Numbered from the stretch's first letter, positions 22,876-32,231 are shown. The stretch: 64,000 bases of DNA from Neptunitalea lumnitzerae (GCF_027924185.1 NZ_BRVO01000001.1:1240001-1304000); one strand, 5' to 3'. Numbers and translations are program-made. The notes: generated from the letters alone by a model not told the origin.

Positions 22876-24165
22876 TTATAAATTATAGGAATAGCTAATA
22901 CCATATTGAATATCTGGGGCATTGTTGATAGATAGAATATCTTCCCCGATAGTAAAGTTAAAATCTCCTTTTTTAGATCGTGTGCCTATTAAAAAGTAGG
23001 TTTTAATGGAGAAAAAATACATAGAAGCACTTGTTAGTTTACTTAGCGGAAAAACACTATTTATATCTTCTCCTTCCCAAGTGTCACTTGCTCTTAAAAT
23101 AGAAACTCCTAAGTTTTCGTATTGATCTTGGCTACCACTATAGATGTATCCTTTTAAATAGGCATCTTGGTAGTTGTTTAGTATACCAACAAAAAAGGTT
23201 TTATTTTTTTTAGACTTGTAAAAATTACATCCCATATATAGTTTAAAACTATTTCTAAGATCTCTATCTATTAACTTAGGTGCATCTCCTAAATTTACCA
23301 GTGCATGGTGTGTTGTTAATCCTTGTAGGGTAAAATCCATGGTAAAATTAGTACCAAAGCCTTGCCGGTAAAAGGCAGTAGCAGAAATGCCTCCTGAAAC
23401 TTTTGGGTAATAAGAGTTAAGCGGTATCCCTAGGTGTCCGCCGGCTTGCAAACTGGCATGATGTTTTTTAGTAGCACTTTGCCAAATAGGGAGCCAATAA
23501 TGAGTGTCTAACGTGCCTAAAAAAGCACTGCCCTTGTCTATTCTTATAGAATTGTTGTTCTCATCAATAAACTCAATATGTGCTTTATTAAATGGGTATA
23601 AACGTCTGCCAAAATTATCTTCTTTACCTATTAAATCATGTACTTCCTCTATAAATTGGTCACTTGCCGGATACATTAAAGGAAAATTGCCACCCGATAA
23701 CCAATGGGTATTTAAGGTAACCAATAACGATCCTTTTTTTTCTAATTCTAATAAGTAGGAAACTCTCAGCCTTTGTAAAACACCATCTGTAGAAAATGTT
23801 TTTTCTTCTGTTTCTATGTCATTATCTAAGAAGTATTTAGGGCGTTGTGTAAAGTATAGTTTATTTATTTCTTGTTTTTGAGTAGGAGTTAAATTTTTAG
23901 GATAATAAACGGTAGATTGTGGATGCCAGATGTTTCCCAAATCATAACTAGCCGAAAATTGATGTCTTTTTTTGGTAAAAGTACCCACATATAAAGGAGC
24001 ATCTATTGTAAAAATACCAAAAGGGTGCAAAGGATTTACATTATTTAAAAATACAGCATGTTTAAAAATAGTTGTGGGGGTGTCTGCATGAGGGGTTTGA
24101 GCATTACAATAGTGTAGACTTATAAAGCTTGCTATAAATAGAAAAATGTTGACTCGTTTTACCAT
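22876..24165 (-). CDS. Predicted outer-membrane beta-barrel, DUF3187-like
   Basis: The signal peptide MVKRVNIFLFIASFISLHYC...NAQ is followed by a beta-rich 405-residue body ending in an aromatic C terminus (GISYSYNL), as expected of outer-membrane barrels. The opening PLHPFGIFTIDAPLYVGTF and RLRVSYLLELEKKGSLLVTL segments recall the DUF3187 family of poorly known envelope proteins; the assignment is tentative. It is convergent with the SIP gene (25-bp gap) and otherwise alone. Confidence 0.55.
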   Translation of the reverse strand: MVKRVNIFLFIASFISLHYCNAQTPHADTPTTIFKHAVFLNNVNPLHPFGIFTIDAPLYVGTFTKKRHQFSASYDLGNIWHPQSTVYYPKNLTPTQKQEINKLYFTQRPKYFLDNDIETEEKTFSTDGVLQRLRVSYLLELEKKGSLLVTLNTHWLSGGNFPLMYPASDQFIEEVHDLIGKEDNFGRRLYPFNKAHIEFIDENNNSIRIDKGSAFLGTLDTHYWLPIWQSATKKHHASLQAGGHLGIPLNSYYPKVSGGISATAFYRQGFGTNFTMDFTLQGLTTHHALVNLGDAPKLIDRDLRNSFKLYMGCNFYKSKKNKTFFVGILNNYQDAYLKGYIYSGSQDQYENLGVSILRASDTWEGEDINSVFPLSKLTSASMYFFSIKTYFLIGTRSKKGDFNFTIGEDILSINNAPDIQYGISYSYNL

Positions 24166-24334
24166 TTTCTAGAAATATTGGGTTTTATTTTTTATTACTA
24201 ATATAATGTGTAGTGTTTTGGTATTCAATAAAATACAATATATTCAGTATAAATACGTAAAGGAGTTTTTTACATTTTGTATTAAAACAATCATAAATGT
24301 GAGCGTTGAATTATAGCTGTTTAAGAAAACCCAT

Positions 24335-24342
24335 TATTTTTG
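24335..24342 (+). promoter_or_regulatory. Candidate -7 box TATTTTTG
   Basis: Matches TAnnTTTG, 19 bp before the ATG of the DUF808 gene. No TTG at the usual spacing. Confidence 0.4.
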
Positions 24343-24361
24343 TAGGAAACAGGTTTAACGT

Positions 24362-25234
24362 ATGGCTTCAGGTTTTTTTGCAATCTTAGATGATATTGCT
24401 TCTTTAATGGATGATGTAGCGTCTGCTAGTAAAATTGCTACCCAAAAAACAGCAGGTATTTTAGGAGATGACTTGGCAGTGAATGCTGAGAAAGCTACTG
24501 GTTTTGTTTCTTCTCGGGAATTACCAGTGTTATGGTCTATTACTAAAGGAGCATTGCTTAATAAAATTATTATTATTCCTATAGTGTTTTTGCTACAGGT
24601 ATATTTGCCTATAGCTATTACCATTGTACTACTTTTAGGTGGATTTTATTTGGCTTTTGAAGGCGTTGAAAAAATTATAGAGTTCCTGTTCCATAAAACA
24701 CATAAAGAACATACTGTTGCCTCTGCACCCGATAAAGAAAGTGCTTTAGAAGCTGAAAAGTCTAAAATTAAGGCTGCAGTATCAACAGACTTTATACTTT
24801 CTATAGAAATTGTAATTATAGCGTTAAGCTCTGTTATTGCAGAACCTTTAGGGGTACAAATTGTGACTGTTTTAATAGTTGCGCTATTAGCTACGGTTGG
24901 TATATACGGTATTGTAGCTCTGATTGTGCGTATGGATGATGCAGGTTTTAAATTAATGAAAAAATCTAATGATGGTAGTTTTACAGATAAATTAGGTCAT
25001 TTATTAGTGAAGGCGTTGCCTGTAGTTATTAGAATTTTATCTATAGTAGGTACTATAGCACTCATATTAGTTTCAGGAGGTATTTTTGTGCATGAAATTG
25101 AATACTTTCACCATTGGACAGAAATGTACCCTTCTATTTTAATTGAAGTTGGTTTAGGTCTTACTGCTGGTTTAATAGCCCTAGCAGTGGTAACCGGAGG
25201 TAAAAAAGTAGTAGGGGCATTTAAAAAAGATTAA
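24362..25234 (+). CDS. DUF808 (YedI-like) membrane protein
   Basis: The N terminus MASGFFAILDDIASLMDDVA and the AQKTAGILGDDLAVNAEKATGF-type segment that follows are diagnostic of the DUF808/YedI family. About six to seven membrane segments follow, with GGFYLAFEGVEKIIEFL near residue 95. The length of 290 residues is usual. The role of this widespread inner-membrane family is unknown. It is monocistronic and convergent with the photolyase-like gene (4-bp gap). Confidence 0.85.
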   Translation: MASGFFAILDDIASLMDDVASASKIATQKTAGILGDDLAVNAEKATGFVSSRELPVLWSITKGALLNKIIIIPIVFLLQVYLPIAITIVLLLGGFYLAFEGVEKIIEFLFHKTHKEHTVASAPDKESALEAEKSKIKAAVSTDFILSIEIVIIALSSVIAEPLGVQIVTVLIVALLATVGIYGIVALIVRMDDAGFKLMKKSNDGSFTDKLGHLLVKALPVVIRILSIVGTIALILVSGGIFVHEIEYFHHWTEMYPSILIEVGLGLTAGLIALAVVTGGKKVVGAFKKD

Positions 25235-25238
25235 TTTA

Positions 25239-26699
25239 TTAGAGATTGTCTAGAAATTTTTGAGCCACTTTTAAATGGTCTTCTTTGGTTTCTTTTTTCA
25301 TGCGGTTCCAGTTCCCTGCTATTAATTTTAATCGAGGGTTTTCTGTAAAGTAATCGTAATGTTTGTCTATAAAGTTCCAAAAGAGTCCGTCCCAAGTGGC
25401 TTGCCAGTCACCATTTTCATAATTACTCATTTTCTTTAAGTAGTTGCTACCACTTATATAGGGCTTTGTACTCATAAGTCCGCCATCTGCATATAGGCTC
25501 ATGCCATATACATTAGGTACCATAACCCAGTCGTAGGCATCAATAAACAATTCCATAAACCATTGGTATACTTCATTAGGGTCAAACTCACATAAATTCA
25601 TAAAGTTTGCCAAAACCATTAAGCGTTCAATATGGTGTACATACCCTGTTTTAAGTAATTTTTTAATGGTGGTGTCAATAGGGGTAATACCCGTAGTACC
25701 TTCATAAAATGAAGCAGGGATTTTGCGTTTGTGTTTCCAGAAGTTAGAAGTACGTTGTTGTACTCCAATTTTTTCGTAAAGTCCCCTTATAAATTCTCTC
25801 CAACCAATAAGCTGACGGATAAAACCCTCTATGTTGTTGAGGTCTATATCATTATTTTTAGCATAGCTTAACGCTTGTCTTATTGCTTCCTCTATATCTA
25901 ATAACCCTACGTTTATTAAGGGAGAAATAACACTGTGATGCAAAATGTTTTCATTAGCAACAATACTATCTTCATAAGTTCCAAACCCTGAAAATCGGTT
26001 TTCTAGAAAGTCGTTATACCAACTCGTTGCTTGTTTATGGGTTACAGGGTATAGGGGTGAGCTACTCAGTTCGCCTAGATTGTTTTTAAAGTTGTCTTCA
26101 ATATAAGTTATTGCCTCTTGGTAATAATCGGTGCTATCTGGAAATTGTATATAGGGTGGTTTCTTGTTTTTAGGATATTTTTTTCTGTTTTCTGTGTCGT
26201 AGGTCCATTTACCACCGTCAGGCTCTCCTGAGGTTATAAGTATGTTACGTTCTTTTCTTTGTTGTTTGTAAAAATTTGTTTGGTGGTAGTTCTTTCTGTC
26301 CTTCTTAAAATAGCTTTCCAGATCTTCCTTACTGTTTATAAATAAGGGGTTGTTATACCATTTAATATCTTTTTCAATAGTTTGTAAGCGTTGTTGTAAC
26401 CAACCATCTACTGGGTTAAACAGATGTACTTCATCTGTATCACTTTTATTAATATGTTTTGCCAGTTCTCTGATATCAGATAATTCATCCCCGCTTTCAA
26501 TATATGTTACAGAGAAACCTTGGTCTTTTAGGTATGCTTCATAGTACTTCATACTAGCTCTATGAAAAGCAAGTTTCTGCTTATGGAAATTATACTGTTT
26601 AAAATACAGGTATTCTTCAACTAAGTAAATATTGGTTTTCTTGTAGAAGTCTATTTGCTGAAACAGTTGGTTAGGTAGTATAATTGCGGTATGGTTCAT
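25239..26699 (-). CDS. Cryptochrome/photolyase-related protein lacking Fe-S cysteines
   Basis: The protein is recognisable as the PhrB/CryB-like (FeS-BCP) branch: N-terminal Rossmann-type antenna domain, then FAD-binding helical domain with GFIRQLIGWREFIRGLY, HHIERLMVLANFMNL, FIDAYDWVMVPNVYGMSLYADGG and STKPYISGSNYLKKM. The family is linked to (6-4) photoproduct repair and light sensing. Four cysteines bind a [4Fe-4S] cluster in known members, but this 486-residue protein has a single Cys (in NLCEFDP); the region after KKMSNYENGDW has none. It either belongs to a cluster-free subgroup or has lost the cluster. Confidence 0.85.
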   Translation of the reverse strand: MNHTAIILPNQLFQQIDFYKKTNIYLVEEYLYFKQYNFHKQKLAFHRASMKYYEAYLKDQGFSVTYIESGDELSDIRELAKHINKSDTDEVHLFNPVDGWLQQRLQTIEKDIKWYNNPLFINSKEDLESYFKKDRKNYHQTNFYKQQRKERNILITSGEPDGGKWTYDTENRKKYPKNKKPPYIQFPDSTDYYQEAITYIEDNFKNNLGELSSSPLYPVTHKQATSWYNDFLENRFSGFGTYEDSIVANENILHHSVISPLINVGLLDIEEAIRQALSYAKNNDIDLNNIEGFIRQLIGWREFIRGLYEKIGVQQRTSNFWKHKRKIPASFYEGTTGITPIDTTIKKLLKTGYVHHIERLMVLANFMNLCEFDPNEVYQWFMELFIDAYDWVMVPNVYGMSLYADGGLMSTKPYISGSNYLKKMSNYENGDWQATWDGLFWNFIDKHYDYFTENPRLKLIAGNWNRMKKETKEDHLKVAQKFLDNL

Positions 26700-26795
26700 A
26701 GAAACTAGCTAAATTTATTAGTTGTGAAAATATAAAAACCACGGAAGGAAGAAGGTTAAATAAATTACAAAAAATTACTAATGGAGCTATATTGT

Positions 26796-26820
26796 TAATT
26801 TTGTATCTTGTTGATACAAA
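26796..26820 (+). promoter_or_regulatory. -7 box overlapped by an 8-bp inverted repeat
   Basis: TAATTTTG (26796-26803) fits TAnnTTTG. The inverted repeat TTTGTATC-TTGTT-GATACAAA (26800-26820) overlaps its 3' end and the expected transcription start, a typical repressor position. The regulator is unknown. Confidence 0.45.
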
Positions 26821-26838
26821 ACCTAAACCCTTAATTTT

Positions 26839-27273
26839 ATGACAACTAATGTAAAACCCCCTAAGTATTTCATGGTTATATCCATTGTTTCCTTATTATG
26901 GAATCTAATGGGGGTACTAGCCTTTTTAGGAGATCAGTTTGTAACTGATGAAGTATTGGCAAAAATGCCAGAGATAGATCAAAAGATTAGAGCCATGTAC
27001 CCATCTTGGTCTGCTATTGTATATGGTGTGGCCACTATTTCTGCAGCAATAGCATCTTTAGGTCTTACCATGAAAAAAAGATGGTCACATTATTTATTTC
27101 TAGTTTCACTTATAGCCATTCTTATACAGTCTTACTTTACTTTCTTTGTGATTGATTTTATAGCATTGAAAGGGTTTGGAGCAGAAACCATTCTTAGTAT
27201 ATTAATACTAGTTATCGGGGTATTTTTACTTTGGTTTTCTTATAAAGCCATGAAAAAAAGATGGATTGTTTAA
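26839..27273 (+). CDS. Four-helix integral membrane protein (144 aa)
   Basis: Hydrophobic segments at about residues 12-30, 55-75, 82-104 and 113-135, with a short external loop (DQFVTDEVLAKMPEIDQ) after the first. This is a common Bacteroidetes small membrane family without known role. ATG 26839 follows a candidate promoter/operator. The SRPBCC gene starts 9 bp downstream, so the two are cotranscribed. Confidence 0.65.
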   Translation: MTTNVKPPKYFMVISIVSLLWNLMGVLAFLGDQFVTDEVLAKMPEIDQKIRAMYPSWSAIVYGVATISAAIASLGLTMKKRWSHYLFLVSLIAILIQSYFTFFVIDFIALKGFGAETILSILILVIGVFLLWFSYKAMKKRWIV

Positions 27274-27282
27274 ACTAGTAGT

Positions 27283-27711
27283 ATGGCTTATCATATTTAT
27301 CATGATGTTGTTATAAAGGTACCTTGTGCAGAGGTGTATAAAGCGGTATCACAGCCAGAGCACTTAGTCAATTGGTGGCCATTACATTGTTCAGGAACTC
27401 CAGAGGTTGGAGCATCTTATAATTTTTTCTTTGAAGAACCCTATAATTGGTATGGTAAGGTTATAAAAGCATCTAAAGATATTTCTTTTGCTATTGAAAT
27501 GACCGTAGCAGATGAGGATTGGAATCCGACAAGTTTTGGTTTTGATTTGGAAGCAATAGAAGAAGGATGCTTGGTGAAATTTTGGCATATCAACTGGCCT
27601 TATTGTAATCATCATTTTAGAAGATCATCGTATTGTTGGGCAATGCTTTTAAAACTGTTGAAAGATTATTTAGAGAAAGGTATTATTGTACCTTTTGAGG
27701 GTAGAGAATAA
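27283..27711 (+). CDS. SRPBCC (START-like) domain protein
   Basis: The AHSA1/SRPBCC pattern is clear: VVIKVPCAEVYKAVSQPEHLVNWWP at the N terminus (helix-grip entry and the WW turn), FAIEMTVADEDW strands, and a long C-terminal helix (WAMLLKLLKDYLEKG). The fold binds hydrophobic ligands; the specific ligand is unknown. The 142-residue length is usual and the protein is cytoplasmic. It follows the membrane protein in an operon. Confidence 0.75.
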   Translation: MAYHIYHDVVIKVPCAEVYKAVSQPEHLVNWWPLHCSGTPEVGASYNFFFEEPYNWYGKVIKASKDISFAIEMTVADEDWNPTSFGFDLEAIEEGCLVKFWHINWPYCNHHFRRSSYCWAMLLKLLKDYLEKGIIVPFEGRE

Positions 27712-27751
27712 GCACTATCACTTAGTATAGGAGAAGTGATTTTCTTTTTTG

Positions 27752-27759
27752 TAATTTTG
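27752..27759 (+). promoter_or_regulatory. Candidate -7 box TAATTTTG
   Basis: It lies 9 bp before ATG 27769, so transcription would start almost at that codon. ATG 27778 or 27781 may be used instead. Confidence 0.35.
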
Positions 27760-27768
27760 TTTTTTTAA

Positions 27769-28782
27769 ATGAGTAAGATGATGAATGAAAGTCCCCTAAA
27801 TAATTTTCCCCTATCTGTTTTAGATTTAGTTCCCATATCAGAAGGAGCTACCGTATCAGAGTCGCTAGCCAATAGCGTTTCATTAGCGCAACATGCAGAA
27901 GGCTTAGGATACCAACGTTTCTGGTTAGCAGAACACCACAATATGCCCAACATAGCCAGTGCGGCTACTACTTTGTTAATGGGGCATATAGCTGGTAATA
28001 CACAAAAAATACGTGTAGGTTCTGGTGGAGTGATGCTCCCCAATCATAGTCCGTTAATAGTAGCTGAGCAATTTGGTACTTTGGCACACTTATACCCAAA
28101 TAGAATTGATATGGGATTAGGTAGAGCACCAGGTACAGATCCTATGACTGCTCAAGCAATTAGAAGCGACCGTATGACGGCGGCACAGCATTTTCCGTAT
28201 GAAATTGAAAAAATAGAGAAGTTTTTATCTGATGATAATGGAGGGGTGCAAGTAAGAGCTTATATAGCAGAAGGTGTTTCAGTGCCTATGTATATTTTAG
28301 GCTCTAGTACAGATAGTGCTTACTTAGCAGCTGCTAAAGGGTTACCTTATGTTTTTGCAAGTCATTTTGCACCTGCCCAATTTATGGATGCTATTGAGAT
28401 ATACCGAAAGAACTTTAATAGTTCTGGTGCTACAAAAACACCTTATGTAATGGCATGTGTAAATGTTATTGCAGCCGATACAAATGAGCATGCACAGTAT
28501 TTATCTACCACCTTAAAGCAGGTGTTTATGAGTATTATTACGGGTAATTTACGTAAAATGCCACCCCCTGTAGAAAATATGGATGCGCTTTGGAGCCCAT
28601 ACCACGCTGAGGCTGCCAATAAAATGCTTACCTATTCATTTATAGGAGATAAGCCAACTATAAAAACGCAATTAGAAGAATTTATAGCTAAAACAAATAT
28701 AGATGAGCTTATGGTGGTTTCGCATATTTACGATCACCAAGAGCGTCTAAAATCATATCAATTGTTAGCTGAATTGGTGTAG
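27769..28782 (+). CDS. LLM-class flavin-dependent oxidoreductase
   Basis: A bacterial-luciferase-like TIM-barrel of the MsnO8 type: LSVLDLVPISEGATVSESLA opening, RFWLAEHHNMPNIASAAT, GSGGVMLPNHSPLIVAEQFGTLAHLYPNRIDMGLGRAPGTDP and ELMVVSHIYDHQERLKSYQL. Members use reduced FMN or F420 with varied substrates; FMN is likely here. The length of about 335 residues is normal. Two internal ATGs (27778, 27781) are possible starts. It is convergent with the DUF3078 gene (1 bp apart). Confidence 0.85.
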   Translation: MSKMMNESPLNNFPLSVLDLVPISEGATVSESLANSVSLAQHAEGLGYQRFWLAEHHNMPNIASAATTLLMGHIAGNTQKIRVGSGGVMLPNHSPLIVAEQFGTLAHLYPNRIDMGLGRAPGTDPMTAQAIRSDRMTAAQHFPYEIEKIEKFLSDDNGGVQVRAYIAEGVSVPMYILGSSTDSAYLAAAKGLPYVFASHFAPAQFMDAIEIYRKNFNSSGATKTPYVMACVNVIAADTNEHAQYLSTTLKQVFMSIITGNLRKMPPPVENMDALWSPYHAEAANKMLTYSFIGDKPTIKTQLEEFIAKTNIDELMVVSHIYDHQERLKSYQLLAELV

Positions 28783-28783
28783 T

Positions 28784-29833
28784 TTAGAAGGAGTAGCTTA
28801 AACCTACTCCTAGTAACTGCTTTAACTGCATTCTAGCACCATAAGAGGCATCGTTACCGTATTCGTCTTCAGCTTCCACAAACTTTACGTCGTCGTCATA
28901 TTTAATATGGGTACCAATATTTGCCTTCACAAATTTATTAACGGTAAGGTCTATAGACATTTCCCAATCTACGTCTATATTACCAAAAGAATTAACATAA
29001 TCTGTATAAAAGCTTACTTTGTTATTCATTGTCATATTTTCGTAGAGTTGCTTTTCCCATGACCCTGAAACCAAAATACCAAATTCACCCATATACTTTT
29101 TACCTTCTTCAATAATGTCTCCGTTCATATCATATTTGGCACCGGTAACACCAAAAGACCCTGCGTTTGCTAGTCTTTGGTCTAATACAAAAGTAGCCTT
29201 ATAGGTAGCAGGAGAGAAATATGCAGTTAATTGTTCTGGTGTATCAGAATACTCCATACCCAAACCAACAAATAAATACCCAGGAGCCATTAAACGTGAA
29301 ATAGGATTGTCTCTATCAGGATAATTATAACCATTTGCAAACTGAGTATTAAAGGTCATTTTAGCAGAGTAAAACCAATAGGATAGAGAATCTTTTCTAT
29401 AACCAAACGTAGAGTTGATGTTTATTGCATCATCTGCTTTTCTAACTTTTTGTCCCTCTTGCAAGTTAAGCCCGTATTTTAAAACCATTTCATTATTCCA
29501 TTGCATGTATTGGTCTTCATACTTTCTTACAAAGGTTGCTTTGTTAAGCATAGAAATAGAATTTTCACCCCCAGCACTCCAGTTAGAGAATGCCACCTCA
29601 TTTAAGGTTGTGTTTAGCTTGTTACTTTTTGTCCATTGTGGAGGTGGAATAACTTTAGCTTTTTTGGTTTTTTTCTTTTCCGTTTTTTTCAATGGAGCAT
29701 CACGGTCTACATAGTCAAATTTCAGATTTAGAATTTGTTCCATTGGAAGTCTTTTTACCCTTGTAGAATCTTGTGCTTTTAACTGAATTGTTATTAAAAA
29801 CGGTAGTATAAGTAGCAATTTAAAAACCTTCAT
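28784..29833 (-). CDS. DUF3078 outer-membrane-type protein
   Basis: The signal peptide MKVFKLLLILPFLITIQLKA is followed by a basic linker and the DUF3078 body (WTKSNKLNTTLNEVAFSNWS, SMLNKATFVRKYEDQYMQWN), a Bacteroidetes family with beta-barrel character ending in Phe (GVGLSYSF). It is probably located in the outer membrane; the function is unknown. It is the second gene of a transcript with dxs (17-bp gap), an arrangement of no obvious functional meaning. Confidence 0.75.
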   Translation of the reverse strand: MKVFKLLLILPFLITIQLKAQDSTRVKRLPMEQILNLKFDYVDRDAPLKKTEKKKTKKAKVIPPPQWTKSNKLNTTLNEVAFSNWSAGGENSISMLNKATFVRKYEDQYMQWNNEMVLKYGLNLQEGQKVRKADDAININSTFGYRKDSLSYWFYSAKMTFNTQFANGYNYPDRDNPISRLMAPGYLFVGLGMEYSDTPEQLTAYFSPATYKATFVLDQRLANAGSFGVTGAKYDMNGDIIEEGKKYMGEFGILVSGSWEKQLYENMTMNNKVSFYTDYVNSFGNIDVDWEMSIDLTVNKFVKANIGTHIKYDDDVKFVEAEDEYGNDASYGARMQLKQLLGVGLSYSF

Positions 29834-29850
29834 GCTTAATTAATGGTCTA

Positions 29851-31635
29851 TTATAGTTTAGTTAATAGTTCTTCTATTTTTGTTCTAATACTTGAAACGT
29901 CAATTTTACAAATTTCTTGTAATAAATTTGTATTTCCATGTTCTACAAAAGAATCTGGTATTCCCATAGGGTAAATACGTTGCGTATATAAATGTTGGTT
30001 GGCAAAGGCTATAACAGATTCACCAAACCCACCCGTTATGCAACCATCTTCCACAGTTATAACAGCCGCATGATTTTTAAATATTTCATGTAGTAGTTGT
30101 TCATCTAGTGGTTTTACAAATCGCATATCGTAATGGCTAACTTTGTTAGGCGCTGAAATGTTTTCTAAAGCCAAGCTAACATTTTTAGCTATGGTACCTA
30201 TAGAAAGTACAGCAATTATTGTACCCTTTTTAATTTCTTTAGCCTTACCAATCGTTATTTTTTTAAAAGGTTGTTTCCAGTTAATCGTAACTCCAGTTCC
30301 TCTGGGGTATCTAATGGCTATGGGATTATCTAAACCAAGTTGTGCGGTGTACATAATATTACGTAACTCTACTTCATTACTTGGTGCAAATATGATAAGG
30401 TTGGGGATACACTTTAAGTAGGCAATATCAAAAACACCATGGTGTGTAGCACCATCTCTACCAACCAAGCCTGCACGGTCTAAACAAAATATAACCGGTA
30501 GTTTTTGTAAAGCCACATCATGTATCACCTGGTCGTAAGCTCTTTGTAAAAATGTTGAGTAGATATTACAAAATGCAATCATGCCTTGTGTAGCCATACC
30601 CGCGGCTAGGGTTACAGCATGCTGTTCTGCAATTCCAACATCAAAGGCTCTATCGGGTAAAGCCTCAATCATATATTTTAAAGAGCTTCCGGTTGGCATA
30701 GCAGGTGTAATACCTACAATTTTATTATTTTGTTTGGCTAGTTCTACTATGGTATGCCCAAATACATCTTGATATTTGGGAGGTGTAGGCTCAAGAGAAG
30801 GTTTTTTAATACGTTCTCCGGTAATTTTATCAAATTTTCCTGGAGCATGATACGTAACCTGATCTTCTTCTGCTTGTTTTAAACCTTTTCCTTTGGTGGT
30901 TATTACATGCAGAAATTTAGGCCCTTTCACGTGCTTTAAGCGTGTAAGTTCTTTTAGCAATAACGGAAGGTTATGACCATCTATGGGGCCACTATAGTTA
31001 AAGTTAAGCGACTTTATAATGTTGTGTTCTGCTAGCTTAGGATGGGTTTTTACCTTAGTAAGGTATTCTTTTAATGCACCAACACTTGGGTCTATACCTA
31101 TGGCATTATCATTTAATATCACCAGCATATTGGCATTGGTAACCCCAGCATGGTTAAGTCCTTCAAAGGCCATACCACTAGCAATAGAAGCATCGCCAAT
31201 TACTGCAATATGATGTTTTTCTAATTCTCCTTTTAGGGTAGCGGCCATAGCCATACCTAATACAGCAGATATAGAGGTAGAGGAGTGTCCTGTACCAAAA
31301 TTATCATATTCGCTTTCGCTAATTTTAGGGAAACCACTAATACCATTTAATAATCTGTTGGTGCCAAATACATCTCTTCTACCCGTAAGTATTTTGTGGC
31401 CATATGCTTGGTGACCAACATCCCACACTAGGGTATCTTCTGGAGTATTAAAAATGTAATGAAGCGCAATAGTAAGTTCTACCACACCCAAACTTGCTCC
31501 TAAATGGCCTTCTTTGGTAGCTACAATATCAATAATAAATTCTCTCAACTCTTTAGAAAGTTGTTCCAGCTGTGTTGCATCAAGCGCACGCAGGTCTTTT
31601 GGAGAATTAATATGTGCTAACAGATTTTGACTCAT
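29851..31635 (-). CDS. dxs: 1-deoxy-D-xylulose-5-phosphate synthase
   Basis: A thiamine-diphosphate enzyme that condenses pyruvate and glyceraldehyde 3-phosphate, the first step of the MEP isoprenoid pathway. Typical segments: GHQAYGHKILTGRRD near residue 80, the TPP/Mg motif GDASIASGMAFEGLNHAG...NDN, HVITTKGKG, then the transketolase-type centre (DVGIAEQHAVTLAAGMA, DRAGLVGRDGATHHGVFD) and C-terminal domain. I start at ATG 31635 (MSQNLLAHINS); a TTG at 31647 would lie inside the TAATTTTG -7 box. The length of 594 residues is normal for Bacteroidetes. Confidence 0.95.
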   Translation of the reverse strand: MSQNLLAHINSPKDLRALDATQLEQLSKELREFIIDIVATKEGHLGASLGVVELTIALHYIFNTPEDTLVWDVGHQAYGHKILTGRRDVFGTNRLLNGISGFPKISESEYDNFGTGHSSTSISAVLGMAMAATLKGELEKHHIAVIGDASIASGMAFEGLNHAGVTNANMLVILNDNAIGIDPSVGALKEYLTKVKTHPKLAEHNIIKSLNFNYSGPIDGHNLPLLLKELTRLKHVKGPKFLHVITTKGKGLKQAEEDQVTYHAPGKFDKITGERIKKPSLEPTPPKYQDVFGHTIVELAKQNNKIVGITPAMPTGSSLKYMIEALPDRAFDVGIAEQHAVTLAAGMATQGMIAFCNIYSTFLQRAYDQVIHDVALQKLPVIFCLDRAGLVGRDGATHHGVFDIAYLKCIPNLIIFAPSNEVELRNIMYTAQLGLDNPIAIRYPRGTGVTINWKQPFKKITIGKAKEIKKGTIIAVLSIGTIAKNVSLALENISAPNKVSHYDMRFVKPLDEQLLHEIFKNHAAVITVEDGCITGGFGESVIAFANQHLYTQRIYPMGIPDSFVEHGNTNLLQEICKIDVSSIRTKIEELLTKL

Positions 31636-31644
31636 TACCGTGGG

Positions 31645-31652
31645 CAAAATTA
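31645..31652 (-). promoter_or_regulatory. Candidate -7 box TAATTTTG for dxs
   Basis: Minus-strand TAATTTTG 9 bp upstream of the dxs ATG; it implies a very short leader and supports start 31635. Confidence 0.45.
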
Positions 31653-31781
31653 CAATTATTTATCATTCTTTGTTAGTTCTATTACAATGTTTACACAATA
31701 AGCGAGATGAAATTATTTGAGGATGATACGGTTGCTTAGTTGGTGCTGTAATTGGAGCTTTTTTATTTGTATTTTTACTTC

Positions 31782-32231
31782 ATGGAAAACATACTTGATG
31801 ATGCTTATTTTATGAAAAAAGCCTTGCAAGAGGCAGAAGTGGCTTTTGAAAAAGGCGAAATACCTGTGGGTGCTGTAATTGTAATAGATAATAGAGTTAT
31901 TGCGCGTGCGCATAACCTAACAGAAGCTCTTAATGATGTTACCGCCCATGCCGAAATGCAAGCTATTACTGCGGCAGCTAATTTTTTAGGAGGTAAGTAT
32001 CTTAAAAATTGTACCTTGTATGTAACCTTAGAGCCTTGCCAAATGTGTGCTGGTGCCTTGTATTGGAGTCAGATAAGTAGAGTAGTATATGGTGCTACTG
32101 ATGAACACCGTGGTTGTGGTGTTATGGGAACCAAACTACACCCTAAAACAACCATAGAAGGAGGTTGTATGGCCGAAGAGGCATCTACTCTTATGAAGCG
32201 CTTTTTTATTGAGAAACGGAATTTGAATTAA
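31782..32231 (+). CDS. tadA: tRNA-specific adenosine deaminase (A34 to inosine)
   Basis: Zinc-dependent deaminase signature: His56-Ala-Glu58 (TAHAEMQAI) and Pro85-Cys86-x-x-Cys89 (LEPCQMCAGAL). TadA converts A34 of tRNA-Arg(ACG) to inosine, allowing it to read CGN codons. Start ATG 31782 (MENILDDAYF) fits the family; a TTG 30 bp upstream is less likely. The 149-residue length is usual. Its last 26 bp overlap the convergent gene. Confidence 0.93.
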   Translation: MENILDDAYFMKKALQEAEVAFEKGEIPVGAVIVIDNRVIARAHNLTEALNDVTAHAEMQAITAAANFLGGKYLKNCTLYVTLEPCQMCAGALYWSQISRVVYGATDEHRGCGVMGTKLHPKTTIEGGCMAEEASTLMKRFFIEKRNLN

